From Lacticaseibacillus manihotivorans DSM 13343 = JCM 12514 (GTDB lineage Bacteria > Bacillota > Bacilli > Lactobacillales > Lactobacillaceae), in NCBI RefSeq assembly GCF_001435035.1, contig NZ_AZEU01000018.1, positions 57,750 through 121,749 of the forward strand: a stretch of DNA of 64,000 nucleotides. The letters are read 5' to 3'. Numbering within the stretch: the stretch's first letter is position 1; every line of letters begins with the position of its first letter. The position numbers were made by a program, and so were the translations under genes. Shown piece after piece: positions 17,446 to 27,084 of this stretch. The notes under the pieces were generated by a model. That model had not been told where the DNA came from. It saw only the letters and a list, made by a program, of their open reading frames with translations, and searched no databases.

Positions 17446-17480
17446 TAAAGCCGAGACCACATTCAGTCTCGGCTTTTTTC
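17446..17480 (+). terminator. Terminator of yfhO
   Basis: AGCCGAGAC..GTCTCGGCT hairpin with a run of six T. Repeat copy R2 begins 13 bp later. Confidence 0.9.
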
Positions 17481-17492
17481 ATCTCCAAATGA

Positions 17493-17964
17493 TGTCCGGC
17501 AGCGTAAGTGTGTCTTTAATCTTTCAGTTGGCTATACCAATAAGACTTGCGGCCCGAAAATCCGTGGACTCCGCACTTTTTATCTCCGCTCACAGCTTTT
17601 CTCGTTAGATATGACTAGATTACAGATTAAACACGCTAACCTTACCGAGTGTCATATCAACGTTGGCATCACGCATTGCGTAGCCATCAGGTACCAGTGG
17701 TCTAACGGAGTGGAAGTGATTTGAAATTGGGACGGAGGCTGGCCGTTGATACATAGTGAGATTTCCGTTGGCGGTTTACCGCCTACGGAAAGCCGCAGGT
17801 CGAGATCCACTTTTAATATGAGTGAAGCGAATATTGAAAGTTAGCTCGGCCGAGGACCCTCACTATGCAGCGGCGAGCCAGCTGAAGTCCCAATTTCAAA
17901 ACACTGAAACGGAGCTAGGCCACTGTCACCCGATGGCGGCATGAAAGACTAATGATGCCGGACA
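17493..17964 (+). repeat. Family-1 palindromic element, copy R2 (module A deleted)
   Basis: The left terminal repeat TGTCCGGCAGCGTAAGTGT (17493-17511) faces the right end ATGATGCCGGACA (to 17964). Only stubs of module A remain (CAGTTGGCTATACCAATAAG..GTTAGATATGACT), so most of it was lost. Module B is complete. Its outer stem is GAAATTGGGAC..CATAGTGAG / CTCACTATG..GTCCCAATTTC. Inner stems are TTTCCGT..ACGGAAA with a GGCGG-TTTA-CCGCC tip, and ACTTTTAATAT..AATATTGAAAGT. It lies between the convergent yfhO and liaR genes. Confidence 0.9.
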
Positions 17965-17973
17965 TCGTTAGTC

Positions 17974-18016
17974 AAAAACAGAGGCTTGGACATATCACGT
18001 CCAAACCTCTGTTTTA
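17974..18016 (-). terminator. Terminator of liaFSR
   Basis: AACAGAGG.TTGGAC / GTCCAAGCCTCTGTT stem followed on the minus strand by five T. Confidence 0.85.
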
Positions 18017-18024
18017 ATATGTGG

Positions 18025-18669
18025 CTATTCTTTTTGATCTTTGACTAAACCATGCTTGAAGGCATAAATCGCCGCTTGCGTACGATCATCGACTTCGAGC
18101 TTGGCCAAGATGTTGGACACATGGGTCTTCACGGTTTTGAGCGTGATGAACAACTCCGTGGCGATTTCTTGATTGGATTTGCCTTGCGCGATCAGCTGTA
18201 AGACTTCGCGTTCTCGATTGGTCAAATCATCATATAACGCCGGTTGTGGTTTTTGCGTCAAACGATTCATCATTTTCGTGGTGACTTGTGGCTCCAGCAC
18301 GGATTCCCCTTTGGCAGTTTGGCGGATCGCGTTGGCAATTTCTTCGGCAGTCGCAGTTTTTAAGATGTAACTGGCGGCCCCAGCTTCAATGGCTGGATAT
18401 ACCTTTTCATCATCAATGAAGCTGGTCAAAATAATGATCCGGGCTTCTGGCCAGGCTTTTAAAATTTTTTGGGTGGCTTCAATGCCATCCATGTGCGGCA
18501 TCACCAGATCCATTAAAATCACATCTGGTCGCAGCGCCAAAGCCTGATCTAAGCCTTCTTGGCCGTCTGTGGCTTGGCCGACGACTTCGATGTCTGGCAT
18601 CACGCCTAAGTATGTCGATACGCCTAAGCGCACCATTTCGTGGTCATCTACAAGTAATACCTTAATCAT
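18025..18669 (-). CDS. liaR: LiaR-type response regulator (NarL/LuxR family)
   Basis: A 214-aa regulator. The receiver domain (residues 1-120) has the phospho-acceptor Asp54 in VILMDLVMP and the acid pocket VDDHE. The C-terminal LuxR helix-turn-helix (about 147-207) contains LTNREREVLQLIAQGKSNQEIA. Its start overlaps liaS by 8 bp. Gene order liaF-liaS-liaR identifies the cell-envelope stress system that senses lipid-II antibiotics and antimicrobial peptides. Phosphorylated LiaR activates its own operon in relatives. Confidence 0.93.
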   Translation of the reverse strand: MIKVLLVDDHEMVRLGVSTYLGVMPDIEVVGQATDGQEGLDQALALRPDVILMDLVMPHMDGIEATQKILKAWPEARIIILTSFIDDEKVYPAIEAGAASYILKTATAEEIANAIRQTAKGESVLEPQVTTKMMNRLTQKPQPALYDDLTNREREVLQLIAQGKSNQEIATELFITLKTVKTHVSNILAKLEVDDRTQAAIYAFKHGLVKDQKE

Positions 18670-19729
18670 CTGCTACTTCCTTTGTTATCGGCACGCGGAT
18701 TTCAACACTGGTCCCTTGGTTGGGAAAACTGATCACTTTAGCCGTTCCGCCGAGGCTGGCCGCGCGCTCGCGAATATTGGATAAACCGTAAGACCCGGTG
18801 GTGTCGGCATTTTCTGGTTCAAAGCCGACCCCATCATCGACCACGCGTAAAACCACCGCATTGCCGATTTGCTTTAAGTATACCTCAAGGCTTTGGGCTT
18901 TGGCATGGCGTAATGTATTGGATAATAATTCTTGCACGATCCGGAACAAATTATCTTCGATTGCCGCGCCTAATGACACATCCGCCAATTCCCAAGTGAT
19001 CTTGATTTTGATTTTAGTTTGCAACTCTTGTAATAAAGCGATGATCCCAGCTTTAAGCGTTTTGCCTTCCAAAGTGGTTGGGCGCAAGTGCAATAACAAC
19101 GCCCGCATTTCCGCTTGGGCTTCATTGATCACGCCTTCGATGGTGGTGATTTGCTTAAGCATCGCATTGTCTGGATCTTGTGCAGTCATCACTGAACGCA
19201 CCGCTGATAACATCATCATCGCCGCAAATAATTGTTGAGAAACTGAATCATGCAATTCCCGCGCTAAGCGATGGCGTTCTTGCGTCAAAATTTCTTCTTT
19301 GGTGACGCCTGCGACCAGCACTGGCGTATTGGAATAGCGCTCGATTTCACGCTGTAGTCGGATCATTTTTTGACGCAAGGCTTCAAGCATCCCGGCGACA
19401 TCTTCCCCTAAAACCGCTGAGGCTTGGGCTTGTTTGGCCAAAATCGGCGCATCGTACTGCCCAGCAGAAATCGTCGCCAAGCGTTTGGCCAATTGATTGT
19501 GCTGGCGGCGCAACATGTAATAACTGGTCGCAGCGACCAATCCTGCCACCACGATCGCCCCACCGATCAAATACAACACCAATGGCGCTGTGTACACATT
19601 GCGCACCAAAATATTGCCGAAGTTACTGTGCGTTTGGACTGTCATCATGTACACCAAACCCACTTCGAGTAATCCGGTTAAGCCTAAGGTGGCAAAAAAC
19701 TGCCAAACCACGCGTTGTCCGCGTATCAT
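18662..19729 (-). CDS. liaS: LiaS-type sensor histidine kinase
   Basis: A 355-aa kinase with two transmembrane helices (about residues 10-31 and 50-72) enclosing a very short extracellular loop, as in intramembrane-sensing kinases. A linker and a HisKA_3 domain follow, with phospho-acceptor His160 in RLARELHDSVSQQL. The ATPase domain shows VVDDGVGFEPE and GLSNIRERA. It overlaps liaF by 4 bp and liaR by 8 bp. LiaF is expected to hold it inactive without envelope stress. Confidence 0.93.
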   Translation of the reverse strand: MIRGQRVVWQFFATLGLTGLLEVGLVYMMTVQTHSNFGNILVRNVYTAPLVLYLIGGAIVVAGLVAATSYYMLRRQHNQLAKRLATISAGQYDAPILAKQAQASAVLGEDVAGMLEALRQKMIRLQREIERYSNTPVLVAGVTKEEILTQERHRLARELHDSVSQQLFAAMMMLSAVRSVMTAQDPDNAMLKQITTIEGVINEAQAEMRALLLHLRPTTLEGKTLKAGIIALLQELQTKIKIKITWELADVSLGAAIEDNLFRIVQELLSNTLRHAKAQSLEVYLKQIGNAVVLRVVDDGVGFEPENADTTGSYGLSNIRERAASLGGTAKVISFPNQGTSVEIRVPITKEVADD

Positions 19730-20436
19730 ACCGCCAACACCTCCACATCCCCAACTAACACGTTTGTGAGGATATGAATGTGACGGGACGCATCATCATA
19801 GTCTTCACTAAAATATTTCCGCGTTTCATTTTTCATCGGCACTTCTTCGCCGTTGACCGATAACGTACCGATCATCGCTGAGTGGTCGATCGCCACGCCG
19901 ACGCCAACAGGGACTAGAATCCGCGTTTTACCGAAACCTTTGCGGATGACGACCACGTTTTCGCCTTTTGGCAACAGCGTATTCCCAAGGTCAATGATCG
20001 TATCCCCAGCGGCCACCGTCATATTGATGTCATCCCATTCAAATTGGGTTTGGCCGATGTTGGTATCGCCGAACCAAGGATGGCTGTGCATGGTGCCGGC
20101 TTTTGATTGCGGTTGGCGCGTGGTGACCGCCATAAAGTGTTTACGTGCCCAAGGACCGAGGCTGGAATTTTGCCCAGTAAACAACTTCAAGCTCGCACAT
20201 GCGGCCAAAAACAGCATGATCCAAACCATCGGATTGACGAAAACCGACACCACCACACTGATGCCACCAACCGTCAGCCAAAACGTCTGCAGACGATGGA
20301 CCTTGGTTCCGATCACTAACGCGACCACACCAAATATCACGCCAACTAAGACTGGCGGGTTGGTCACGATTTGAAAACATAACACGAAAAACATGGCGGC
20401 TTCAGTGAGCCAAAATAACTGCCAACGACGCGACAT
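19726..20436 (-). CDS. liaF: LiaF-type inhibitor of the envelope stress kinase
   Basis: A 236-aa membrane protein. Four hydrophobic segments fill the first ~90 residues, and a cytoplasmic C-terminal beta-rich domain (DUF2154-like) begins near GTMHSHPWFGDTNIGQTQFEWDDINM. LiaF homologues restrain LiaS. First gene of liaFSR, start ATG behind AGGAGAATCGTC. A -10 TATAAT is visible at 20468-20473, but no good -35 accompanies it, consistent with an activator-dependent promoter. Confidence 0.88.
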   Translation of the reverse strand: MSRRWQLFWLTEAAMFFVLCFQIVTNPPVLVGVIFGVVALVIGTKVHRLQTFWLTVGGISVVVSVFVNPMVWIMLFLAACASLKLFTGQNSSLGPWARKHFMAVTTRQPQSKAGTMHSHPWFGDTNIGQTQFEWDDINMTVAAGDTIIDLGNTLLPKGENVVVIRKGFGKTRILVPVGVGVAIDHSAMIGTLSVNGEEVPMKNETRKYFSEDYDDASRHIHILTNVLVGDVEVLAV

Positions 20437-20534
20437 GACGATTCTCCTTTAATGGTATTCTAGCTTGATTATACCCGTTTGCACAAGGCCTCTCGTGGGT
20501 CGCAAGCCCGATTTCGATACCTGATCGCATCGCG

Positions 20535-20570
20535 CAAAAAGGAGCAAGACAACTTGTGCCTTGCTCCTGA
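20535..20570 (-). terminator. Terminator of greA
   Basis: AGGAGCAAGGCA / CTTGCTCCT hairpin with five T on the minus strand. Confidence 0.88.
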
Positions 20571-20578
20571 ATGAAAGC

Positions 20579-21052
20579 TTATTGAACCTTGACGATTTTC
20601 ACGTCCATGTCACCACCTGGCGTCGTGACTTTGACCGTGTCGCCAACTTTTTTGCCGATCATAGCAGTGGCAATTGGTGATTCGTTGGAAATCTTGCCGT
20701 TGAAGGCATCGGCTTCAGCAGCACCGACGATTTCATAAGTTTCTTCTTCAGTATCGCCAACTTCAACGAAGGTCACCTTTTTGCCGATGGACACTTCATC
20801 GTTAGCCACAGCGCCGGCGTCGATGATTTCTGCATAACGCAATTGGGTTTGGATGGTGACGATGCGCGTTTCCAATTGGGATTGTTCATCTTTAGCAGAT
20901 TCGTATTCAGAGTTTTCGGATAAATCACCAAAACCCCGGGCAATTTTAATGCGTTCGATCACTTCTGGACGCTTGACCGTCTTTAAGTTTTCTAATTCTT
21001 GTTCGAGTTTTTCTTTGCCCGCTGCAGTCATTGGGTATGTTTTTTCAGCCAT
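20579..21052 (-). CDS. greA: Transcription elongation factor GreA
   Basis: A 157-aa factor that stimulates the RNA-cleavage activity of backtracked RNA polymerase. The N-terminal coiled coil has the acidic tip [16 protein letters not shown], and the C-terminal globular domain has [15 protein letters not shown]. Length is standard. It is downstream of mltG-udk, a common lactobacillar order, but has its own promoter overlapping the udk stop. Confidence 0.97.
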   Translation of the reverse strand: MAEKTYPMTAAGKEKLEQELENLKTVKRPEVIERIKIARGFGDLSENSEYESAKDEQSQLETRIVTIQTQLRYAEIIDAGAVANDEVSIGKKVTFVEVGDTEEETYEIVGAAEADAFNGKISNESPIATAMIGKKVGDTVKVTTPGGDMDVKIVKVQ

Positions 21053-21093
21053 GTAAGTCCCTCAATTCTAATTTTGTGTTGCCTCAAGATACG

Positions 21094-21122
21094 ATGGTAA
21101 GAAGTTTTGGTGCACTTGTCAA
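21094..21122 (-). promoter_or_regulatory. Promoter of greA
   Basis: Minus strand: perfect -35 TTGACA (21117-21122), 17-bp spacer, -10 TACCAT (21094-21099). The -35 box overlaps the udk stop codon. Confidence 0.75.
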
Positions 21123-21748
21123 CTTATTTCACCGCGATGCCTTAACGTGGCAGCGATTTTAGTGCGAACTAAGTCAATAGCCACGCGGTTTTGCCCGCCT
21201 TCAGGAATAATCACATCAGCAAAGCGCTTGGTGGGTTCGATGAACTCCAAATAGGCCGGACGCACCGTGGTCAAATATTGATCGATCACAGAATTCAAAC
21301 TGCGCCCGCGCGCTTGGGTGTCACGCTGGATCCGGCGCAAGACTCGCACATCAGCGTCGGTGTCAACGAATAACTTCACATCCATCAAGTCGCGCAACGC
21401 AGGATCTGCCAACACTAAAATGCCTTCTAAAATGATCACATCTTGCGGTTTGACATGGCGAATTTGCACTTTGCGATTATGCTCTGCGTAATCATAGATC
21501 GGCACATCGATGGCGTGACGCTGGATCAATTGTTGCAGTTGGGCCACCAATAAGTCATGGTCAAATGCGTCAGGATGATCATAATTGATTTGCTTGCGTT
21601 GTTCAAAGGGTAAGTCGCTGTGTTTGTAGTAGCTATCTTGCTGCAGCAACACCACCCCATTTTCAAAGGCTTCGCATAACGCATGAGCGACGGTAGTTTT
21701 ACCAGAGGCAGAACCGCCAGCGATCCCGATCACAATTGGTTTTGCCAT
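21119..21748 (-). CDS. udk: Uridine kinase
   Basis: A 209-aa pyrimidine salvage kinase converting uridine or cytidine to UMP or CMP. P-loop GIAGGSASGKTTVA, substrate segment YYKHSDLPFEQRKQINYDHPDAFD, and RRIQRDTQARGRS of the lid are visible. It overlaps the mltG stop (TAATG), so translation is coupled. Confidence 0.96.
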   Translation of the reverse strand: MAKPIVIGIAGGSASGKTTVAHALCEAFENGVVLLQQDSYYKHSDLPFEQRKQINYDHPDAFDHDLLVAQLQQLIQRHAIDVPIYDYAEHNRKVQIRHVKPQDVIILEGILVLADPALRDLMDVKLFVDTDADVRVLRRIQRDTQARGRSLNSVIDQYLTTVRPAYLEFIEPTKRFADVIIPEGGQNRVAIDLVRTKIAATLRHRGEIS

Positions 21749-22881
21749 TAGTTTGTCCCGTTATCTGACGCAAATTTAGCCGTGTTGACTTCATGTTGAT
21801 ACAACGTCGTCGCATACAAGATCTCGCCAGTCTTCAAGTTGGCCACGAAGTACAAGTACCCTTTCGAGCGATCAGATGGGCTCAAAATTGCGCGAATCGA
21901 GGTTTCTGAAGGCGAGTTGAACGGGCCTGGCCCGTATCCGGTGTGCACGTATAAGTTATACGGTGAATCCACACTGGTATCCTTGTTGGTCAAATGCGTT
22001 TTGTGCGTGTTTAAGGCGTACATGACGGAAATATCAGATTGCAGTGGCATCCCCGCATCGATCCGGTTCAAAAAGACCCCAGCGATTTCGCGCCGATCAT
22101 TCCCTGATACCCCTTCACGTTCAGCCAAGCTGGCTAACGTCAACACTTCTTGCACGGTGTAGCCTTGCTTTTGAATCGACGTGTAGTAACTGCTCAGCAC
22201 GCTGTCAGTTTTGGCCACCATTTGAGTGATCAAGGCTTTTAAGCTTTCGCCACTGGTGACACTATAGGTTGCTGGGAATAAGTAGCCTTCCAAACGATAT
22301 CGCACACCAGTCGCAGATTTAGCCGATTTCAACAGTTGGGGATATTTTTTGTACAATTCGTCAAAGAATTTTTCATCTTTGAGCAATTTAATGAAGTTGG
22401 CTTTGGTGAAGCTCGGATCTTTTGATTTCAGCTTGTCAACCGCATCGGCAATGGTTTCCGCCGTCACCCCTTCTTTGACTAACACTGTGCCAGTGGAATC
22501 CGTTGAGCCGCCGCCACGCAATTGGGCGATGATGCTTTTCAGATTTTCGGCTTTACTTAAACTGAAGTCGCCAGCTTGGAAGTTGGTGTAGTTATGGAAT
22601 TTAACGTAATAGTTAAACACCATTGCTGACTTAATCACCCCTTTTTTCTCTAAAGCTTCTGCGATTTGTGCCGTGCTGGCCCCACTTGGGATCGACACGG
22701 TCACGGCTTTTTTATCGGCTGAATCCACAGCGCCTAGCGCGGAATCCAAATAACGATAGCCCATAAAACCGGTGAGGATCAACACACACACCACAATGCC
22801 GACGACCCAAGCCACAATATGATTCACTGCCCGTTTTTCTGCGGTGCGGGTGGCTTTTTTTTGCAAATCCTGCTTACTCAA
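21748..22881 (-). CDS. mltG: Endolytic murein transglycosylase MltG
   Basis: A 377-aa membrane-anchored protein with a basic cytoplasmic tail, one transmembrane helix (about residues 24-45), a LysM-like region and a YceG catalytic domain. The catalytic Glu lies in LASLAEREGV, and the conserved PLQSDISVMYAL and SPYNLYVHTGYGPGPFNSPS follow. MltG cuts nascent glycan strands. I place the start at the TTG of 22881 because AGGAGG lies six bases before it. The ATG at 22902 lies upstream of that site. Confidence 0.92.
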   Translation of the reverse strand: MSKQDLQKKATRTAEKRAVNHIVAWVVGIVVCVLILTGFMGYRYLDSALGAVDSADKKAVTVSIPSGASTAQIAEALEKKGVIKSAMVFNYYVKFHNYTNFQAGDFSLSKAENLKSIIAQLRGGGSTDSTGTVLVKEGVTAETIADAVDKLKSKDPSFTKANFIKLLKDEKFFDELYKKYPQLLKSAKSATGVRYRLEGYLFPATYSVTSGESLKALITQMVAKTDSVLSSYYTSIQKQGYTVQEVLTLASLAEREGVSGNDRREIAGVFLNRIDAGMPLQSDISVMYALNTHKTHLTNKDTSVDSPYNLYVHTGYGPGPFNSPSETSIRAILSPSDRSKGYLYFVANLKTGEILYATTLYQHEVNTAKFASDNGTN

Positions 22882-22918
22882 AAGCGTTCCTCCTGATGAC
22901 ACATACTGCTTTCAGTAT

Positions 22919-22977
22919 ACAAAAACCTGCTGCAAAAAGCGACAAGCATCGCCTTTTGACAGCAGGTTTTAAAAAAA
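22919..22977. terminator. Terminator of pheST
   Basis: AAAACCTGCTG / CAGCAGGTTTT with an internal AAAAGGCGATG..CGCTTTT extension and T-rich flanks on both sides. It lies directly behind pheT. Confidence 0.85.
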
Positions 22978-25389
22978 TTAACGAATCGTAGCGCCTAATT
23001 CATCATGCAATGCAGTGGTGACCTTGGCAAAGGCCGCATTCACTTCGTCTTCCGTCAAGGTTTGATCATCGCGACGATAAGTCAAGGTGTAAGCCAAAGA
23101 CTTCTTGTGGCCTTCAATGTTAGCCCCAGCATAGACGTCAAACAAGGTGACGTCGCGCAAGAACTTGCCACCGACTTGTTCGATGACCTTAACGATCGCC
23201 GCGTTTTCAACCGCTTGGTCGACTAAGATGGCAATATCGCGGGTCATTTCTGGGAACTTCGGTGCCGGCTTAGCGGCCATTTCTGAACGATCAGCGTTCA
23301 TCAAAGCTTCCAAGTTCAATTCGAAGACATAAGTTTCTGGTAAGCCTTCTGCATGTTCGAAGCCGGGATGCAAGCGGCCGATCAAGCCGATGGTTTCACC
23401 AGCCAGCACTAACTTAGCGCTTTGGCCAGGATGCAGTTGTGGGTCATCTTTTAATGCCACATATTCAACGGGTTGGTCTAAACGATAGTCACCTAACAAG
23501 TGATCCACAACGCCTTTGACATAGTAGAAATCAACACTTTCAGCTTGTTGATGCCAGTTTTTGCTGGTCAAATTGCCCGTGAACAAGCCTGCCACATATT
23601 CATGCTCTTCAGGCCGCACATGACCTGGCTTGCGCAAGAAGACGCGACCTTGTTCATAAAGCGCCAAATCAGCCTGCTTGCGAGCCACATTATATTGTTC
23701 CGCATTGATCAACCCGGCGATCAAGTTCTCACGCAAAACGGCGTGATCTTGCGTCATTGGCCAAGAAACCTTGGTCCCTTCGCTTGATTCGATGGCAAAT
23801 TGATGGGCTTCTTCTGCATTGACCAGACTATACGTGATGGCTTGGCTCAAGCCTAAGCCCTCTAAAATCTTACGGGTGCGGCGCAAACGCGCCTGTTTAG
23901 GTGTGAATTGGCCGATGGTCATGGTCGTGGTTGGCAAGGTGGATGGCAAGTTGTCGTAACCATATAAGCGGGCCACTTCTTCGATCAAATCTGAATCGAT
24001 CGCAATGTCCCAACGCCGTGGAGGAACCGCAACAGCAAATTCACCATCATGCGTTTCCACGCCAAAGCCTAAGCGCTTGAACAAGTCAGTCACTAAGGCT
24101 TCGTCGAAGTCCGTGCCTAAGACATGGTTGATACGATCTAACGTGATCTTGACGATCGTGTCCTTGGGTTCAATGGCACTTGCTGAAAGGTGCCCTTTAG
24201 CCACAGTCCCATTGCCAAGTTCTGCCATCAAACGCGCGGCTTCGTCTAACGCATTGTTGATGTCGGCAACGTTGATGCCTTTTTCAAAACGTGAAGACGC
24301 TTGGGAGCGTAAGTTATACTTCAAGGCAGTTTTGCGAATGTTGGTCGGTGCAAAGCAAGCAGATTCGATCACAACTGTGGTGGTATCATCCGTGATTTCA
24401 GAATTCAAACCACCCATCACCCCTGCTAAGGCGACTGGCTTTAGGCCGTCGGTGATTACAATATCTTCTGAATCGAGTTCATGATCATTGCCATCTAACG
24501 TGGTCAAGGCTTCTTTGTCATGGGCGCGACGCACTAAGATCTCGTGGTTTTCCAACTTGTTGTAGTCAAAGGCATGTAAGGGTTGGCCGTAGCCTAACAT
24601 GATCAAGTTGGTGACGTCGACGATGTTGTTGATCGGGCGCACGCCAGCATTCCACAAACGGCGTTGCAGCCACAATGGGGAATCTTGAATCTTGACGCCA
24701 TCAACGACGCGCATTTGATAACTTGGCGCATCTTTCACATCGTCAACTTTAGCCGTCAAATAATCTTCAACTGGTTTGTCCCCTTCAACGACCGGTTGAT
24801 CATTGAAGTGTGGCGTTTTGTTATAAGTAGCGCCGACTTCCCAAGCCACACCGCGCATGCCTAACGCATCGGCCCGGTTTGGCGTGATTTCAAAGTCTAA
24901 AATGCTATCGTCCCAACCTAATGCGACCAAGGCATCGCTACCTGGCTTTAAATCTTCGTTGAAGACATAAATGCCGTCGCTATAAGCTTTTGGTGCGATC
25001 GCATCAGAAAAGCCGAGTTCTTGTAAGGCACAGATCATGCCATCGGAAACCACGCCGCGCATTTTACCACGCTTAATTTTTTGGTTGTCCGCGATGCGGG
25101 CGCCCGGCATTGCCACGATGACCGTTTGGCCTTTTTCAATGTTAGGCGCGCCACACACGATTTGGCGAAGTTCGTCATCACCAGTATCGACTTGAGCGAT
25201 GTGCAAGTGATCAGAATCCGGGTGATCGATCAAGTCCATCACTTTACCGATCACGATTTTTTTCAGGCCAGCGCCTAAATGGGTCACACTGTCGACTTCG
25301 ATCCCAGTCCGGGACACTTTTTCACCTAAAGTGTCAGCGTCAACTGGCACGTCGACAAGTTCTTTTAACCATTGATAAGAAACGTCCAC
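22978..25389 (-). CDS. pheT: Phenylalanyl-tRNA synthetase beta subunit
   Basis: An 803-aa subunit of the (alpha-beta)2 enzyme that charges tRNA-Phe. The N-terminal EMAP-like tRNA-binding domain (about residues 40-155) contains VIGKVMDLIDHPDSDHLHIAQVDTG. The B3/B4 editing region follows, and the C-terminal FDX-ACB domain (from about 710) contains FPEMTRDIAILVD. Length is standard. It starts 3 bp behind pheS in a T-box-controlled operon. Confidence 0.97.
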   Translation of the reverse strand: MDVSYQWLKELVDVPVDADTLGEKVSRTGIEVDSVTHLGAGLKKIVIGKVMDLIDHPDSDHLHIAQVDTGDDELRQIVCGAPNIEKGQTVIVAMPGARIADNQKIKRGKMRGVVSDGMICALQELGFSDAIAPKAYSDGIYVFNEDLKPGSDALVALGWDDSILDFEITPNRADALGMRGVAWEVGATYNKTPHFNDQPVVEGDKPVEDYLTAKVDDVKDAPSYQMRVVDGVKIQDSPLWLQRRLWNAGVRPINNIVDVTNLIMLGYGQPLHAFDYNKLENHEILVRRAHDKEALTTLDGNDHELDSEDIVITDGLKPVALAGVMGGLNSEITDDTTTVVIESACFAPTNIRKTALKYNLRSQASSRFEKGINVADINNALDEAARLMAELGNGTVAKGHLSASAIEPKDTIVKITLDRINHVLGTDFDEALVTDLFKRLGFGVETHDGEFAVAVPPRRWDIAIDSDLIEEVARLYGYDNLPSTLPTTTMTIGQFTPKQARLRRTRKILEGLGLSQAITYSLVNAEEAHQFAIESSEGTKVSWPMTQDHAVLRENLIAGLINAEQYNVARKQADLALYEQGRVFLRKPGHVRPEEHEYVAGLFTGNLTSKNWHQQAESVDFYYVKGVVDHLLGDYRLDQPVEYVALKDDPQLHPGQSAKLVLAGETIGLIGRLHPGFEHAEGLPETYVFELNLEALMNADRSEMAAKPAPKFPEMTRDIAILVDQAVENAAIVKVIEQVGGKFLRDVTLFDVYAGANIEGHKKSLAYTLTYRRDDQTLTEDEVNAAFAKVTTALHDELGATIR

Positions 25390-25392
25390 GAT

Positions 25393-26439
25393 TTAACCCT
25401 CCTGTTGGAATTGGGACAAGAAACGTTGGTCCCCTTGATAAAAGCTGCGAATATCGTCGATGCCGTACTTGAGCATCGCAAAACGATCAGGGCCTAAGCC
25501 AAAGGCAAAGCCACCGTAGACTTTCGGATCCACCCCAGCATTAGTCAAAACGTTAGGATGCACCATGCCGGCACCTAAGACTTCGATCCAGCCAGAGTAT
25601 TTGCAAATCGCACAACCACGGCCGCCGCAACGGAAGCAAGACACATCAACTTCAACACTAGGTTCGGTGAATGGGAAGTAACTTGGCCGCAAGCGGATCG
25701 TGCGGTCCTTACCAAAGACATGCTGGGCCACCGCTAACAAGGTCCCTTTTAAGTCGGCCATCGTAATATGCTTGTCGATCACTAAGCCTTCGACTTGATG
25801 AAATTGATGAGAGTGCGTCGCATCGTCAGTATCACGACGATAAACGCGGCCTGGCGAGATCATTTTCAACGGGCCTTTGGAGAAGTCATGAACTTCAAGC
25901 GTGCGGGCTTGTACTGGAGAAGTTTGCGAACGCATCAGCAAGTCATTGCCCATGTAGAAAGTATCTTGCATGTCGCGGGCGGGATGGTTCTTGGGGATGT
26001 TGAGCATTTCAAAGTTGTAATGATCTTCTTCGACTTCTGGGCCATCGATCACTTGATAGCCTTGGCCGATGAAGAATTCTTCAATGTCATCCATGATTTG
26101 GGTGAGGATATGCGGCGTGCCGGCTTTGACAACATCTCCGGGCAAGGTCACGTCGATGGTTTCTTGTTTGAGTTTTTGATCGATCACAGCTTGTTCAAGC
26201 ACGGCCTTGCGTTCAGCGATAACATCTTGCAAGTTGTCTTTGATTTTGTTGGCATAAGCGCCAACTTTTGGCCGTTCAGTGGCGTCAAGGTCTTTCATAC
26301 CGCGTAAAACTTCAGTGATCGGCCCTTTTTTACCCAGTAAGTTGATCCGGGTTTGGTTCAGTTCGTCAAGATCATGTAAACTTTTGATCTTGGCTTGATT
26401 TTGTTCAAACAGTTCTTCCAGCTTAGACTTGAGATCCAT
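25393..26439 (-). CDS. pheS: Phenylalanyl-tRNA synthetase alpha subunit
   Basis: A 348-aa class II catalytic subunit. An N-terminal coiled coil is followed by the motif 2/3 regions: [40 protein letters not shown] and [18 protein letters not shown]. The start at 26439 ([10 protein letters not shown]) has AAGGAGG upstream. The open frame continuing back to 26622 is the T-box leader and is not protein-coding. Confidence 0.97.
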   Translation of the reverse strand: MDLKSKLEELFEQNQAKIKSLHDLDELNQTRINLLGKKGPITEVLRGMKDLDATERPKVGAYANKIKDNLQDVIAERKAVLEQAVIDQKLKQETIDVTLPGDVVKAGTPHILTQIMDDIEEFFIGQGYQVIDGPEVEEDHYNFEMLNIPKNHPARDMQDTFYMGNDLLMRSQTSPVQARTLEVHDFSKGPLKMISPGRVYRRDTDDATHSHQFHQVEGLVIDKHITMADLKGTLLAVAQHVFGKDRTIRLRPSYFPFTEPSVEVDVSCFRCGGRGCAICKYSGWIEVLGAGMVHPNVLTNAGVDPKVYGGFAFGLGPDRFAMLKYGIDDIRSFYQGDQRFLSQFQQEG

Positions 26440-26467
26440 TGTGGAATCCTCCTTGTGTAATTGATGG

Positions 26468-26715
26468 CACAAAAAAAGCCCCGCCCCAAAAAGGGACGAA
26501 GCGATCGCGGTACCACCCTTGTTCAATGTCAAAAAGACATCACAACTCTTAGCATTAACGGCAATACCGGGTGGCAAGCCACCTACTCCAGAAATGAATA
26601 CGAGCCATGATCCCATCAGCATCTTGCAGTCAATGAATGCTGTTCCCTAACTGGGCCGCCGGCTTGCGTTTCTTTCAACGTATTTAAATTGTTAAGTTAA
26701 GTTTAGGCTAGCAAA
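26468..26715 (-). promoter_or_regulatory. T-box leader of pheST (tRNA-Phe sensing)
   Basis: The antiterminator core AGGGTGGTACCGCG is followed by a GC-rich terminator ending in seven T (26470-26500). An upstream stem I region contains a TTC within ATTCATTTCTGGAG, a plausible Phe specifier. Transcription reads through when tRNA-Phe is uncharged. A likely promoter is TTGACG, 17 bp, TAGCCT at about 26706-26734. Confidence 0.93.
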
Positions 26716-26745
26716 AATTTTCACGTTCGTCAAGGGGGCGCATGA

Positions 26746-26980
26746 AAATTGGGACTTCAGCTGGCTCGCCGATGCATAGTAAGGGTCCGAAGCCGAGCTA
26801 ACTTTGCATATTCGCGACGCTCATATGCAAAGTGGATCTCGACTTGCGGAATGCAGTAGGTGATAAATCGCCAACTGCGTTCTTACTATGCACCGACGGC
26901 CAGCTTCCGTCCCAATTTCCAAACGCATTCACCCTACTTCACCGTCTTTGTGAGCCACTAGGTGTCACGTCAATATACAT
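26746..26980 (-). repeat. Family-1 palindromic element, copy R3 (partial, module B only)
   Basis: Inverted relative to R1, R2 and R4. The outer stem is AATTGGGAC..CGATGCATAGTAAG / CTTACTATGCACCG..GTCCCAATT (26746-26919). Inside is AACTTTGCATA..TATGCAAAGT. Terminal repeats and module A are missing, and the distal flank has drifted (to about 26980). It sits between the pheST promoter and the hxlR gene. The rest of the gap to 27084 shows nothing clear. Confidence 0.8.
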
Positions 26981-27084
26981 CGACAAACTGCACAGTACGT
27001 CGGGATTAGCCGTCGACTTCAAACTACCGGACCATCGAAGCCATCATAAAAAGCCCAGACACCATGTCCGAGCCATTGATTACT

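Noticed and set aside
26440..26622. N-terminal extension of the pheS frame
   Set aside because: It covers the T-box leader and terminator. The true start at 26439 has a strong ribosome site.
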